Shown here piece after piece: positions 29,582 to 40,120 of a stretch of 64,000 nucleotides of DNA; the stretch's first letter is position 1, and each line of letters opens with the position of its first letter. Both the position numbers and the translations under genes were made by a program. Where the stretch lies: positions 1 to 64,000 of the forward strand of contig CADEDJ010000003.1 of the NCBI GenBank assembly GCA_902826055.1. The letters run 5' to 3'. The notes under the pieces were generated by a model. It saw only the letters and a list, made by a program, of their open reading frames with translations. It made no database searches and had not been told where the DNA came from. The stretch comes from an uncultured Nitrosomonas sp. GTDB lineage: Bacteria; Pseudomonadota; Gammaproteobacteria; Burkholderiales; Nitrosomonadaceae.

Positions 29582-30949
29582 ATGAAGTCGTTTAATCATA
29601 CTGAATTAGCTACAATTCTGAGCAAAAAATTTATCATTGGTACTGTACTTGCAATACTACTAAATGCTTTAAGCATACTACCGGCAACATCCGCTTTGAC
29701 CAATAAAGGCTTAATACATCCTGTTAATCATTTTCCTACTTGGTTTTCTGATGCCAATGGCATTACTTTACAGTTGTGTTTGGATGGTGATGGTGTCACT
29801 GGATTGTGTTTTTTTGACCCGGTGATACCAGGCAATCCTACTTCTGCAGCAACTGGCTTTGGTGCAGAAGCATTTTGGTGGTCGGCTGATGCTGCTTTGG
29901 ATTTGGCTGGGGGTGGGCGAGCTATTTTAGTACTGGCGTTGGAAGCAGCTTATGGTGCAGGGGATCCTGCACCGAACGATCAGTTTGCTTTTGGGCGTAT
30001 CCGTCTGCGGGTGGACATACCTGCCGATGGGGAATATAAGATTAGACACCCCTTCTTAAATGAAGCTGCCGGTTGTCCCGACGAAGTTTATACTGCAACC
30101 GCCGGGATTAAATCCATCAATGTAACACGCGATATCGGCGGTGGCGCACCGTTTGAAACCATGTTAAGCGGTGAAGTCGGACCTTTCTTGGTATGGGATC
30201 CGGCCGTTCCTCCTACCGCACCAGCAGGATATGTAGGTGATCCCAATATTGACCACGAAGTTGTTGGTGGCCATTGCGGTATCAATTATTTCCGCATCGA
30301 GGGCCCGGCTGATGTAGATTTGGATGGCAATGGCAATAATTTTGTGCAAACCAGTTTATTTTCAGTGCAAGGAAAAATTTTTGACGAGGCAAATACTCCA
30401 CCTGGAATTGAATCTGTTCGGGCAAGCTATTTCCGTTCCACCAATGCAACTGGCACTACTACCTCGCGCATCAATACATGGGTAAAAGCACCACCGCATT
30501 CAAGCGTTAAGCTCAACGATTTGCCTCAAGCCAATCAAAACGGCCCCATGGCATTCGATGGTGAAAGCACATTTTTCAGACGTGCCACGTTAAATGCAGC
30601 AAATAGCAACCCCATGCCCGCACAACTAACGGTTATTGCTACAAACACCAGTGGCATGAGCACCACGCAAGCCATCAATATTATCGATCAAGTGGATATC
30701 CAGTTAGCAACATGGGCAAAAGCAGCGCAAACATTAAGGGTTGTGGCTTTCTCAAGCGACAAAATAAGCTTAAGTTCAGGTGATACTCCCACACTTAATC
30801 TAAAAATAGGAACAAATACTTATTTAATGCCGCAGTCGGGTGTAGCTGGCCGCTATGAAATAATACTGAATGGCATTACCGTACCGCCAGCTCAAGTCAC
30901 CGTGACGTCTTCAAAAGGCGGTACAGCCACCCAGGGGGTAGCGGATTAA
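29582..30949 (+). CDS. Secreted protein of unknown function
   Basis: The 455-residue protein has a long signal peptide (hydrophobic core about 17-35, probable cleavage near TSALT). The mature region is beta-rich, with LCLDGDGVTGLCFFDP (about 65), a FGRIRLRVDIPADGEY block (about 137), a DVDLDGNGNN calcium-loop-like stretch (about 247) and C-terminal domains resembling Ig-like folds. I do not recognise a named family. A strong GGGAGGGAAG Shine-Dalgarno precedes the ATG. Its promoter region carries three dyads, which suggests tight control. Not in an obvious operon. Confidence 0.75.
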   Translation: MKSFNHTELATILSKKFIIGTVLAILLNALSILPATSALTNKGLIHPVNHFPTWFSDANGITLQLCLDGDGVTGLCFFDPVIPGNPTSAATGFGAEAFWWSADAALDLAGGGRAILVLALEAAYGAGDPAPNDQFAFGRIRLRVDIPADGEYKIRHPFLNEAAGCPDEVYTATAGIKSINVTRDIGGGAPFETMLSGEVGPFLVWDPAVPPTAPAGYVGDPNIDHEVVGGHCGINYFRIEGPADVDLDGNGNNFVQTSLFSVQGKIFDEANTPPGIESVRASYFRSTNATGTTTSRINTWVKAPPHSSVKLNDLPQANQNGPMAFDGESTFFRRATLNAANSNPMPAQLTVIATNTSGMSTTQAINIIDQVDIQLATWAKAAQTLRVVAFSSDKISLSSGDTPTLNLKIGTNTYLMPQSGVAGRYEIILNGITVPPAQVTVTSSKGGTATQGVAD

Positions 30950-30982
30950 TTTGCTGTTGCTATTAATAATATATAGTAGAGT

Positions 30983-31028
30983 GGCGCTTATTTACTTTGA
31001 GTAACATCCCATATAAGTAATAAGCGCC
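30983..31028. terminator. Stem-loop after the secreted-protein gene
   Basis: GGCGCTTATTTAC and GTAATAAGCGCC can pair (12 bp, one bulge) around a 21-base loop. It lies between two convergent genes and could end transcription from either side, although no long T tract follows. Confidence 0.5.
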
Positions 31029-31097
31029 TTCTCAATACTCAACGAACCAGAGGTTTTTCATCCTGCAAGCATAACAACCTATTGTTCATTCCGAATC

Positions 31098-34000
31098 TCA
31101 CGATTTATTAGGTTGAGGCACAATAAAATTTATATTTTCAGGAAGATTGCGCACATGCACATCTAGTTGCGGATAGGCTATCTCAATATGATGCTCAGCA
31201 AACAATGCCATGATTCGAGTATTCAGCGCATCCTGAATTTCAATCCGTTGGCTTAATACATTAACAAATACACGCAGCTCAAAATCAAGAGTACTCGCAC
31301 CAAAAGCCATGAATGAACAAGAGGGTTCCGGTTCTTTCAGTACACGCTCATCTTCCCTAGCGACCTGAAGTAACAATACGCGTACCTTATTGGCATCGGC
31401 GCCATAGGCCACCCCGATCCGAATCACAACGCGTGTGATCGTATCGGTCAATGTCCAATTGATCAATTGGCCGGTGATAAACGTTTTATTGGGAATGACA
31501 ATTTCCTTGTTATCGGCATCGAGGATAGTGGTCGCACGGGTGCGGATACGTGTAACCCGTCCGGTAAGATCACTAACCGTGATGACATCACCGACCCGGA
31601 ATGGCCGCTCAAATAATAAAATGATACCGGAAACAAAGTTGGCAAAAATCTCCTGCAGGCCAAATCCAAGTCCAACCGTTAAAGCTGCAGCCATCCATTG
31701 TAACTGCGACCAACGCACACCCAGAAGGCTTAATCCGACAAGCGTACCGCCAATTACAATCGCATAACGTAACACGCTCGTAATGGCATAGCGCGAAGCC
31801 GCATCAATACCAATTCGCGATAACAGACTGATTTCAATTAAGCCGGGCAGATTTCTGGCGCCAACTATGGTTAAAATCAAGGCAAAAACGCCTAGCAACA
31901 CCGCCATCAGCGTCACAGGTTGTTGAATGGTAGCCCCATCGGCTCCAATCTCGCCAATATGCCATAGTGCAATCTCATCTAGGCGTGTGGCTGCTGGTAA
32001 GAGGCTTGCCCAAACGATTATCAGTCCTGTTACGAGTAAGCTTATGCGTAATGCACGCAACAAACGCCGTGTCTGCGTGTTGACTTGTTCCAAGGTAATG
32101 TTTTCTTCCGGTTCAAGTACCGGTTCGCTGGTTTCCGTAGCAGCTTGAGCCGCCGCTAAACGGCGTTCCTCTATTCGATGTAACGCTAGGCGGCGCTCAC
32201 CAAGCAAAAACCATCGTGCCACCAAACCCATTACAATGGCAATAATAACAATGACATTAAAACTGGCTATTAGCGACTGTAGTATCATGCCCGCTGAAAA
32301 TACATAACCGGACAAAGCCAATATTGCAACAGTCACGAGCAGCAATGGCAGCGATACGCGCAATAACTTACGCATCATGGATGGCTCATTATTCATGCCA
32401 CGAACGACCCAGAGCCGGCCAACATCGAGTAATTTCCATAACACCCAAGCCAAAACCACACAACTCAGTATAATTGCCAAGCGCGCCTGCACATCGATGG
32501 CTAAGTCAAGCCTGCGAATAAATGCCAAAGCTCCGATAAAATATAACGGTAATACTATGAGAGCAATTCTTGACAACCAATCACGTAATGCAACACGCCG
32601 CTGACTCGTCCAGCGGAAATGTGCATGGCCCAACCCTCCCTCCATGCTGGTCCAACGTAACAACTGCACTGCCAATAACGGTAGAACCAATAACATGCAA
32701 GCTTGCCCTAATGAATGACTAAATCTTCCAGGACTGCCAATTGCCTGTAACAAATACCCTAACAAAGCAAATAATACTGGTGCCGGCAAAGCGGCTAATA
32801 ATGTCCACCCCAAAGCTTTGAGCGTTATCTGATAACTGTCTTTTTTAACCTGATACGTATTGGCTGCCAGTGCCTCGATATTTTTTGGGGCGCGGTGCCG
32901 CAACTTCAGCAACACTAACAATATCAGCAAGCTTGTTAGCCACGGCAGGGGATTCTGTTGAAAATCACGAAAAACCAACGTAATTGTTGTTGCATAGCGG
33001 GATAATTTGATCAAATCGTCCAATCCTTCCGGCAATCGCTGCAACCAGCCACTGTCAATCAAACTATGGCCAGGTATCCATAACAAATTACGATCCAGCA
33101 ACTGTTGCAATTCCATACTGGTTTGGATTTGTTCATGCAAAGCCTGCTCACTTTCTTCCAATGCCAGGATGCGGCGCTGAAATAGTGTCTCCAATGCTGA
33201 CAACAATTCGACACGTTTTTGCAGTAATGGCATGAGCAAATTTTTAGCATCTTTGTCGACCTGGCCGTTATCTTCAATCGATAGGCTCGTTTCCAATAAT
33301 GCTCGCGCAATGCCATTGATATCAAGCAAATCGCGTTGCTGTTCGCTGAGTACTACGCGCTCCATGCGTAAATCAGCCAAATCGTCACGAATTAATTTCA
33401 AGCGTTGCTGCAGACGCTCAGTAGACTTCAATCTGCGCCGTTCGCTCCACAACCAACGGCCAACACGCTCATTGCTCCCTCCCATATCAAGCCGCGCACG
33501 GCTATCTTGCAAATTAACCGCCATATGCGCGCGTGCTTGCTGAATGCTGGCCAGTGCTACGCGATCTTGCGCCAGATGTTCATTTTGCTGTAAAAGTTCC
33601 TCACCGATCACCCTATTCTCGGCAGCCGTGTCAGCTACAATCGTAATAGGGCTTTGCGCCAATTCCTGTTCACGTTTGATCAGTTGCTGCACCAGTGATT
33701 CCAGCTCACTTCTGCCGCGATGGGTGATACGTTGCTGCAAATATTCCAGGCGGCTTTCGTGAAAGCCCAGGCGGTAACGTAATTCACGCAGCGACAGTTC
33801 CTGCAGACTATGACGCTGTGTAGCCGTGCTTTGCTCCAGATTATGCAACTCCAATTCCGCTTGTAGCTTGCGCAACTCACTTTTACGGCGCAACCGCCGC
33901 GCTTCATGGAGCGCTGCAGGTTCATCTTTTGCCGCTGCCAGGGGTAGTGACAATTCATCAATACGGCGATGCAAAGTACTGATATCATCCGCTGCTTGTG

Positions 34001-34520
34001 TAGGACGCGATAACATCAACGCCAAGTTATCACCGGCCGCTTCGATCTGCGCACGCAAATCATTAATGACAGTACGCTCCCGTTCCAGGATTTGTTCAAG
34101 TGTCTCACCATCAGCATCAGCAGGTATACGCTTAGACCACGCCAGCAGTTCTTGCTCACGACTAACCGCCAATGCTTTTTGCAATTGCTCACTCCGCTTC
34201 GGCTGATCTAACGTCTCGGCACGCAATGCCGCCAATTGTTCTTTCAGTGCATCAACTTCTTTTTCATCTGCACGCGCAGCATCCAGATAATCAATCGCCG
34301 CTTGTCTCTGGCTTTCTTCCATTTTGCTGCGATCAATCGCTACACGCGCGGCATCAATGGTTTTAAGCACCGATGGTTCAGCTTTCGAATATGCATCGCC
34401 TGATGACACTATTGCCGTTAAAACACAAAAAAAGAAAAAAGAAAAAAGCAATTTAAAATTAAGCAACAGCATACGTAATTTGGGAAAAATTATTGTGATA
34501 AATGGCAAGCAATCATTCAA
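31098..34520 (-). CDS. Large mechanosensitive channel (MscK-like, MscS family)
   Basis: This protein of 1,140 residues or fewer has a signal peptide (hydrophobic run about 22-40), a long periplasmic coiled-coil region (about 45-520), a series of about ten membrane helices (about 540-930) and a C-terminal MscS pore and beta domain: VGLGFGLQEIFANFVSGIILLF (pore-lining TM3 region, about 957) and RPFRVGDVITVSDLTGRVTRI. This is the layout of MscK/YjeP-type channels that release solutes on osmotic downshock. Met 17 (34472) starts closer to the signal peptide and may be the real start. It converges with the secreted-protein gene. Confidence 0.88.
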   Translation of the reverse strand: MNDCLPFITIIFPKLRMLLLNFKLLFSFFFFCVLTAIVSSGDAYSKAEPSVLKTIDAARVAIDRSKMEESQRQAAIDYLDAARADEKEVDALKEQLAALRAETLDQPKRSEQLQKALAVSREQELLAWSKRIPADADGETLEQILERERTVINDLRAQIEAAGDNLALMLSRPTQAADDISTLHRRIDELSLPLAAAKDEPAALHEARRLRRKSELRKLQAELELHNLEQSTATQRHSLQELSLRELRYRLGFHESRLEYLQQRITHRGRSELESLVQQLIKREQELAQSPITIVADTAAENRVIGEELLQQNEHLAQDRVALASIQQARAHMAVNLQDSRARLDMGGSNERVGRWLWSERRRLKSTERLQQRLKLIRDDLADLRMERVVLSEQQRDLLDINGIARALLETSLSIEDNGQVDKDAKNLLMPLLQKRVELLSALETLFQRRILALEESEQALHEQIQTSMELQQLLDRNLLWIPGHSLIDSGWLQRLPEGLDDLIKLSRYATTITLVFRDFQQNPLPWLTSLLILLVLLKLRHRAPKNIEALAANTYQVKKDSYQITLKALGWTLLAALPAPVLFALLGYLLQAIGSPGRFSHSLGQACMLLVLPLLAVQLLRWTSMEGGLGHAHFRWTSQRRVALRDWLSRIALIVLPLYFIGALAFIRRLDLAIDVQARLAIILSCVVLAWVLWKLLDVGRLWVVRGMNNEPSMMRKLLRVSLPLLLVTVAILALSGYVFSAGMILQSLIASFNVIVIIAIVMGLVARWFLLGERRLALHRIEERRLAAAQAATETSEPVLEPEENITLEQVNTQTRRLLRALRISLLVTGLIIVWASLLPAATRLDEIALWHIGEIGADGATIQQPVTLMAVLLGVFALILTIVGARNLPGLIEISLLSRIGIDAASRYAITSVLRYAIVIGGTLVGLSLLGVRWSQLQWMAAALTVGLGFGLQEIFANFVSGIILLFERPFRVGDVITVSDLTGRVTRIRTRATTILDADNKEIVIPNKTFITGQLINWTLTDTITRVVIRIGVAYGADANKVRVLLLQVAREDERVLKEPEPSCSFMAFGASTLDFELRVFVNVLSQRIEIQDALNTRIMALFAEHHIEIAYPQLDVHVRNLPENINFIVPQPNKS

Positions 34521-34630
34521 AAGGAATTAACGAACACAGATTGCATGAGGCTTATTTGAAGACTGACTTTCAAGTCATTGCCAGATTATTTCCCTAACCG
34601 ATCACTTTTGCAAGTGATAAAATAGCCAGT

Positions 34631-34925
34631 GAAGTTAGCCAGACAGTCGCCGCTGCTGTTCGATTGAACAGCGGGGGAGGAAAGTCCGGGCTCCATAGAG
34701 CAGGATGGCGGCTAACGACCGCCCACCGCGAGGTGAGGAATAGGGCCACAGAGACGAGCGTATTAAGTTACGGTGAAACGCGGCAACCTCCATCCGGAGC
34801 AAGACCAAATAGGCAGGCGAAGATGCTGCTCGCAGAGCCTGCGGGTAGGTTGCTTGAATGCACAGGTAACTGTACATCTAGAGGAATGACTGTCCACGAC
34901 AGAACCCGGCTTACCGGCTAGCTTC
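34631..34925 (+). ncRNA. rnpB: RNase P RNA, class A
   Basis: The closing helix P1 pairs GAAGTTAGCC at 34631 with GGCTAGCTTC ending at 34925. Conserved blocks are present in order: GGAGGAAAGTCCGGGCTCC (CR-I), GAGGAATAGGGCCACAGAGACG, GGTGAAACGCGGCAACCTCC, the AGACCAAATAGG block and the 3' ACAGAACCCGGCTTA. These are the catalytic core regions of bacterial class A RNase P RNA, which with RnpA trims pre-tRNA 5' ends. Confidence 0.96.
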
Positions 34926-34952
34926 ACTCATTAATCTTATTAATTGCCGCTA

Positions 34953-35095
34953 AGGAAGTGCTGATTAATTCATCGAGCAGGGAAAGTGCAAAGCGGATGG
35001 AAAGCAGGAAATGATATAACTCATAGAGTTAGGCTAGTTTCGAGTACTGACCAACACTGGAATTTATTTGCGCAGGTAATTAATCAGCTTTTCCC
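34953..35095. mobile_element. MITE-like element, copy B (143 bp)
   Basis: Same length as copy A (18824-18966) and in the opposite orientation. Terminal inverted repeats AGGAAGTGCTGATTAATT and AATTAATCAGCTTTTCCC are flanked by TA on both sides (34951-34952 and 35096-35097), the expected target duplication of TA-specific transposons. It lies in the intergenic region between rnpB and pcnB. Confidence 0.85.
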
Positions 35096-35155
35096 TAGCA
35101 TAGAGGACGGATTCCCAATGTATAATTCATTGCTGGATACTTTCAATAATTCACA

Positions 35156-36541
35156 ATGATCCGTAAATTCCTACAAAAAGTATTCAGACGTAAGAATGCT
35201 GCTTCCGATTCGGCTGCAGCGTTGGTTATTATTCCATCAAAACGTCATGGCATCCAGCGCCAGCAAATTACCCCCTGTGCATTAAAAATAGCCACCCAGA
35301 TTCAACAAGCCGGATTCTCGGCATACATTGTCGGTGGTGCGGTACGCGACTTGTTATTGGGGTTGACACCGAAGGATTTTGACATAGCCACTAGTGCAAC
35401 ACCTGAAGAAGTTCGCAAAATTTTCCGCCGCTCACGTATCATTGGCCGCCGTTTTCGCTTGGTTCATGTGATGTGTGGCGCTGAAACCGTGGAAGTATCC
35501 ACTTTTCGCGGCCCTTTACCGGACAATGATGATTCCTTATCCATGCAATTAACCGATCAGCATGGCCGGTTATTACACGACAATGTTTTTGGTAGTCAGG
35601 AGGAAGATGCGATACGCCGGGATTTTACGATCAATGCGCTGTTTTATGATCCCGTTAAGCAAGAAATTCTTGATTACTTAAATGGTTATGATGACATAAA
35701 AACCAAAAGCCTGCGCATAATCGGTGATCCCATTCAGCGTTATCGCGAAGATCCCGTGCGCATGCTCCGCGCTGTGCGTCTGGCATCAAAACTCGAGTTG
35801 CAAATCGAAGACAAGACCGCCGCGCCGATTGGTGACTTGGCGCCTTTACTGCAAAATGTTCCACCATCGCGCTTGTTCGATGAAATGCTCAAACTGTTGT
35901 TATCGGGACATGCGCTTTCCTGCGTAGTTGAGTTGCGTGCGCGAGGGCTGCATCATGGCCTTTTGCCGATGCTCGATATCATTCTGGAACAGCCGCTGGG
36001 CGAGCGATTTATAACCCTTGCTCTAAAAAATACCGATGCACGGGTGTTAGAAAACAAGCCTGTTTCACCAAGCTTTTTATTTGCCATTTTGTTGTGGCAT
36101 GAAGTGCTGTCGTGCTGGAATGCCTTACAGGCTGCGGGAGAAAAGCCTTTACCCGCACTCTTTAATGCTAGCGATAAAATTTTATCGATACAAAACAAAA
36201 AACTGGCAATTCCACGCCGTTTTGATGCAATAATCCAAGAAATCTGGATGATGCAGCCGCGTTTTGAAGTACGTGCCGGACGTAAGCCCTTTCGCTTGCT
36301 GACGCATCCGCGGTTCCGTGCCGCTTACGATTTTATGCTGTTACGCTGTGAGAGTGGCGAACTGGATACAGAATTGGGTGAATGGTGGAGGGTTTTCCTT
36401 TCTGCAAATGATGACGAAAGGGAAAAAATGCTATCCAGCCAAATATCCCCTAAAAGAGGCAGAAGGCGGCGCTCTCGCAAAAAAGCTGCATCAAATCTCG
36501 TAGCCAGCCCCGAAAACGCACTTAACACGAGTAACAGTTAA
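35156..36541 (+). CDS. pcnB: Poly(A) polymerase I
   Basis: The 461-residue protein has the class II nucleotidyltransferase motif YIVGGAVRDLLLGLTPKDFD (about 57-76, catalytic DxD), then RDFTINALFYDP (about 157) and YREDPVRMLRAVRLASKL (about 191). The basic C-terminal tail (RGRRRRSRKKAA) is typical of PcnB and not of CCA-adding enzymes. It adds 3' poly(A) tails that promote mRNA decay. The next gene, folK, follows after 9 bp. Confidence 0.94.
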   Translation: MIRKFLQKVFRRKNAASDSAAALVIIPSKRHGIQRQQITPCALKIATQIQQAGFSAYIVGGAVRDLLLGLTPKDFDIATSATPEEVRKIFRRSRIIGRRFRLVHVMCGAETVEVSTFRGPLPDNDDSLSMQLTDQHGRLLHDNVFGSQEEDAIRRDFTINALFYDPVKQEILDYLNGYDDIKTKSLRIIGDPIQRYREDPVRMLRAVRLASKLELQIEDKTAAPIGDLAPLLQNVPPSRLFDEMLKLLLSGHALSCVVELRARGLHHGLLPMLDIILEQPLGERFITLALKNTDARVLENKPVSPSFLFAILLWHEVLSCWNALQAAGEKPLPALFNASDKILSIQNKKLAIPRRFDAIIQEIWMMQPRFEVRAGRKPFRLLTHPRFRAAYDFMLLRCESGELDTELGEWWRVFLSANDDEREKMLSSQISPKRGRRRRSRKKAASNLVASPENALNTSNS

Positions 36542-36550
36542 TTTATCTTT

Positions 36551-37045
36551 ATGAGCAATCAATCAAGCAAGGCATTTATCGCTTTGGGCAGCAATCTGGA
36601 AAATCCTGTTTTCCAAATACAGCATGCATTCGAAGAAATAAAACAAATCCCCGGTACATGCCTACTCTGTCATTCTTCATTGTATAAAACCGCCCCGATT
36701 GGGCGGCTCGACCAACCCGACTTTATTAATGCAGTTGCACTGATTGAAACACAGCTTGCACCGCATGATTTACTCGAGGCATTGCTAATGATTGAACACA
36801 ATCATGGACGTATGCGTAAATCCTTAAATGAACCACGTACATTAGACCTGGATATTCTGTTGTATGGTGAACTGCAATACCAGGACGAGGTTTTGACGAT
36901 ACCCCACCCGCGGATGGCACAACGTGCGTTTGTGCTAAAACCATTGATGGAAATTGCTCCGCATTGTCAAATCCCCGGCTACGGTCCCATTGCACCGCTG
37001 CTTGAATTGTGTCAGGCACAACAACTCGAGCGGATAAAAGTTTAA
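36551..37045 (+). CDS. folK: 2-amino-4-hydroxy-6-hydroxymethyldihydropteridine diphosphokinase
   Basis: The 164-residue HPPK transfers pyrophosphate from ATP to the pterin in folate synthesis. Motifs are FIALGSNLENP at the start, YKTAPIGRLDQPDFINAVA (about 38), and HGRMRKSLNEPRTLDLDILLY (about 81) with the catalytic Arg and Asp residues. It abuts panB (stop and ATG one base apart), so pcnB-folk-panB-panC looks like one operon. Confidence 0.95.
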   Translation: MSNQSSKAFIALGSNLENPVFQIQHAFEEIKQIPGTCLLCHSSLYKTAPIGRLDQPDFINAVALIETQLAPHDLLEALLMIEHNHGRMRKSLNEPRTLDLDILLYGELQYQDEVLTIPHPRMAQRAFVLKPLMEIAPHCQIPGYGPIAPLLELCQAQQLERIKV

Positions 37046-37046
37046 T

Positions 37047-37838
37047 ATGAGAACCACACTCACCACATTGCAAAAATTAGCCGAGAATAACGAGAAATTC
37101 ACGGTTTTAACATGCTATGACGCAATTTTCGCAGGCATATTGGAAAATGCAGGCGTGGATGCTTTGCTGGTAGGTGATTCACTCGGAAACGTATTACACG
37201 GCGAAAGCACGACTTTAGCAGTAACCTTGGATCATATGATTTACCATACCCGCTGTGTCGCGCATGGTTCCAGCAAAGCATTCATCATTACCGACATGCC
37301 ATTTGGCAGTTATCAAAATTCTCCCGAACAAGCCTTTGAGAATGCTTGCAAAATCATCGCCGCTGGCGCGCATATGGTTAAAATCGAGGGAGGTCTGATC
37401 ATGGCCGATACCCTTCAGTTTCTGACTCAACGCGGTATTCCTGTATGCGCGCATATTGGTCTGACGCCGCAGTTCATTCATCAATTGGGCGGCTATAAAT
37501 TACAGGGAAATTCGGAAAAATCGGCTAAACGATTGCTGGATGATGCAAAAATACTGGAAAAAGCAGGTGCCGGCTTAATGGTAATCGAAATGGTACCTGC
37601 CAAACTGGCGAAAAAGATCACCCAAACAATTTCTATTCCCACCATTGGAATTGGTGCAGGCGTTTACTGCTCGGCTCAGGTTTTGGTGCTGCATGATATG
37701 CTGGGACTTTATCGGAGTAAAAAACCGCGCTTTGTAAAAGATTTTATGGCCGGTACAAATAGTATTCAAGAAGCAGTCGCAAGCTACGTATCGGCTGTTA
37801 AGACTGGGCAGTTTCCAAGCAAAGAACATGAATTTTAA
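37047..37838 (+). CDS. panB: 3-methyl-2-oxobutanoate hydroxymethyltransferase
   Basis: The 263-residue protein makes ketopantoate for pantothenate. Signature elements are LTCYDAIFAGILENAGVDAL, VGDSLGNVLHG (metal-binding Asp, about 43), ITDMPFGSYQNSPEQA (about 81), KIEGG and GIGAGVYCSAQVLVLHDMLG (about 198). Complete length. It is followed 14 bp later by panC. Confidence 0.96.
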   Translation: MRTTLTTLQKLAENNEKFTVLTCYDAIFAGILENAGVDALLVGDSLGNVLHGESTTLAVTLDHMIYHTRCVAHGSSKAFIITDMPFGSYQNSPEQAFENACKIIAAGAHMVKIEGGLIMADTLQFLTQRGIPVCAHIGLTPQFIHQLGGYKLQGNSEKSAKRLLDDAKILEKAGAGLMVIEMVPAKLAKKITQTISIPTIGIGAGVYCSAQVLVLHDMLGLYRSKKPRFVKDFMAGTNSIQEAVASYVSAVKTGQFPSKEHEF

Positions 37839-37852
37839 CGAGCGGTTGTGAC

Positions 37853-38683
37853 GTGAAAATATTTGACGATATTACTGCATTGCGGGATAACCTAAGGTCA
37901 AAGCAAACCATTGTTTTTGTGCCAACCATGGGTAATTTACATGCCGGCCATCTTGCTTTGATCAAGCAAGCCAAACAGCTAGCGGATCATGTTGTCGTCA
38001 GTATTTTTGTTAATCGATTGCAATTCCTGCCGCATGAAGATTTTGATCGTTATCCCCGCACTTTTGAAAATGACTGCAAACTGCTTACTGGCCTTAATGT
38101 CAATACCCTTTTTGCTCCAAATGAAAAAATTCTTTTTCCTACAAGGCAAGAATTCTTGCTAGCATTACCACCTGTGGCAGATACTTTAGAGGGGGAATTT
38201 CGTCCGGGTTTTTTTCGTGGCGTTGCAACTATAGTACTGAAATTATTCAATATTATTAAACCCAATCTTGCAGTGTTCGGCAAAAAAGATTACCAGCAAT
38301 TGCATATCGTACGGGAAATGGTACAGCAATTGAATTTGCCTATTGAAATTGTCGCCGGCGAAACTGTGCGTGCACCAGATGGGTTAGCATTAAGTTCCCG
38401 TAATCAATATTTGAATAGTACGCAACGTGAAGAAGCTTGTAATTTGTATCAAACGCTTCTGCAAATCAAGCATGAAATTATCTCGGGGCGTAGAGATTAT
38501 CCAGTACTCCAAGAAACCGCTACCAAAACGCTCGTAAAACGTGGGTGGAAAGTTGACTATATTAGAATCCAAAAACGCAGCTCATTAACGCCTGCACATA
38601 TCGACGATACTGATTTAGTGATACTCGGCGCTGCCTGGTTGGACAAGACACGGCTGATCGACAATCTGGAAATAAACGGTTAA
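37853..38683 (+). CDS. panC: Pantothenate synthetase
   Basis: The 276-residue enzyme ligates pantoate and beta-alanine. The PTMGNLHAGHLALIKQA motif (HxGH, about 25-41), SIFVNRLQFLPHEDFDRYPRT (about 51; the second motif usually has NPTQF and here reads NRLQF), GKKDYQQLHIVREMV (about 144) and LALSSRNQYLN (about 181) are present. The NPTQF variant is a mild deviation from the family consensus. Last gene of the pan cluster, 69 bp before dnaA. Confidence 0.94.
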   Translation: MKIFDDITALRDNLRSKQTIVFVPTMGNLHAGHLALIKQAKQLADHVVVSIFVNRLQFLPHEDFDRYPRTFENDCKLLTGLNVNTLFAPNEKILFPTRQEFLLALPPVADTLEGEFRPGFFRGVATIVLKLFNIIKPNLAVFGKKDYQQLHIVREMVQQLNLPIEIVAGETVRAPDGLALSSRNQYLNSTQREEACNLYQTLLQIKHEIISGRRDYPVLQETATKTLVKRGWKVDYIRIQKRSSLTPAHIDDTDLVILGAAWLDKTRLIDNLEING

Positions 38684-38752
38684 ATCTTTTCGTACGTAAA
38701 CCTTTGCACTGTTGTTGCCTTTTTAAACCAGACCAATAAAGAACAAAGAATT

Positions 38753-40120
38753 ATGCAATCACTCAATACTTTCTGGTTATCTTGCCTTGATCATTTTAAA
38801 AATGAACTTAACGCACAACAATTTAATACCTGGATTAAACCCTTACAAATCGATCCGGCACTTAATAACGATAGTGAAGTAGTACTTATTGCGCCTAATC
38901 GTTTTGTCTCACAATGGGTGAAAGATAATTTTATTGTTCATATTGAAGCAATGGCGCAGGGGTATTTTGCTAAAAAAATCCAGTTTCATCTAAAGCTTGC
39001 AGAGCAGACTGAAGCTAAAAATATTTTGCCAAATCCTACGCTTGAACAAAGTGAATCGCAGGTTACATCGACTACGGCATATCCATCACTAAAGAAAAAT
39101 CCAAGCCGTTTGAATCCAAATTTCACATTTGACAATTTTGTTACTGGAAAAGCCAACCAGTTAGCACGTGCAGGTGCAATTCAAGTTGCAGAATCACCCG
39201 GTATTGCCTATAACCCCCTTTTTATCTATGGTGGCGTGGGTTTAGGAAAAACCCATCTGATTCAAGCGATTGGTAATCAAGTTTATGAAAATAACAAGAA
39301 TGCGAAGATTCGTTACGTGCATGCTGAAAAATATGTTTCCGACGTCGTAAGCGCTTATCAACATAAGGCTTTCGATAAATTTAAACTTTATTATCATTCA
39401 CTGGATCTGTTATTGGTCGATGATGTACAGTTTTTTGGCGGAAAAAGCCGCACCCAAGAAGAATTTTTCTATGCCTTCAATGCACTGGTAGAAACGCACA
39501 AGCAAGTCATCATCACCTGTGATTCCTATCCAAAGGAAATATCCGGACTGGAAGAAAGACTGGTATCACGTTTTGGATGGGGTTTGACTGTGGCAATAGA
39601 ACCCCCAGAATTAGAAATGCGCGTAGCGATTCTATTGAAGAAAGCTGAGTTGGAAAAAATTCGCTTGGATGAAAATGTTGCTTTTTTCATTGCCAAACAC
39701 ATCCGCTCGAATGTACGTGAATTAGAGGGCGGATTAAAACGGGTACTGGCATTCTCACGTTTTGTCGGCCAAGAAATAACATTGGATCTGGCAAAAGAAG
39801 CGCTAAAAGATCTGCTTGCGGTACAAAGCCGTCAGATCTCCATCGAGAATATTCAAAAAACCGTTGCCGATTATTACAAGATCAAAGTATCAGAAATGTA
39901 CTCAAAAAAACGCTCTCGCGTTGTTGCACGGCCCCGCCAAATGGCGATGGCAATAGCCAAAGAACTTACTTCACTGAGCTTACCTGATATCGGCGAAGCT
40001 TTTGGCGGAAGAGACCATACGACGGTACTTCATGGTTATAGGAAAATAAACGAATTGCGTATTTCTGATCCAACGGTGAGTAAAGATTTCAATGCCTTAA
40101 TTATGATTCTAAGAGGTTAA
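38753..40120 (+). CDS. dnaA: Chromosomal replication initiator DnaA
   Basis: The 455-residue protein has domain I ([22 protein letters not shown]), a short linker domain II (about 85-118), AAA+ domain III with Walker [11 protein letters not shown] (about 158) and Walker [11 protein letters not shown] (about 221), and domain IV with the DnaA signature [16 protein letters not shown] (about 421). Next comes a 181-bp spacer with DnaA boxes, then dnaN. Confidence 0.98.
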   Translation: MQSLNTFWLSCLDHFKNELNAQQFNTWIKPLQIDPALNNDSEVVLIAPNRFVSQWVKDNFIVHIEAMAQGYFAKKIQFHLKLAEQTEAKNILPNPTLEQSESQVTSTTAYPSLKKNPSRLNPNFTFDNFVTGKANQLARAGAIQVAESPGIAYNPLFIYGGVGLGKTHLIQAIGNQVYENNKNAKIRYVHAEKYVSDVVSAYQHKAFDKFKLYYHSLDLLLVDDVQFFGGKSRTQEEFFYAFNALVETHKQVIITCDSYPKEISGLEERLVSRFGWGLTVAIEPPELEMRVAILLKKAELEKIRLDENVAFFIAKHIRSNVRELEGGLKRVLAFSRFVGQEITLDLAKEALKDLLAVQSRQISIENIQKTVADYYKIKVSEMYSKKRSRVVARPRQMAMAIAKELTSLSLPDIGEAFGGRDHTTVLHGYRKINELRISDPTVSKDFNALIMILRG

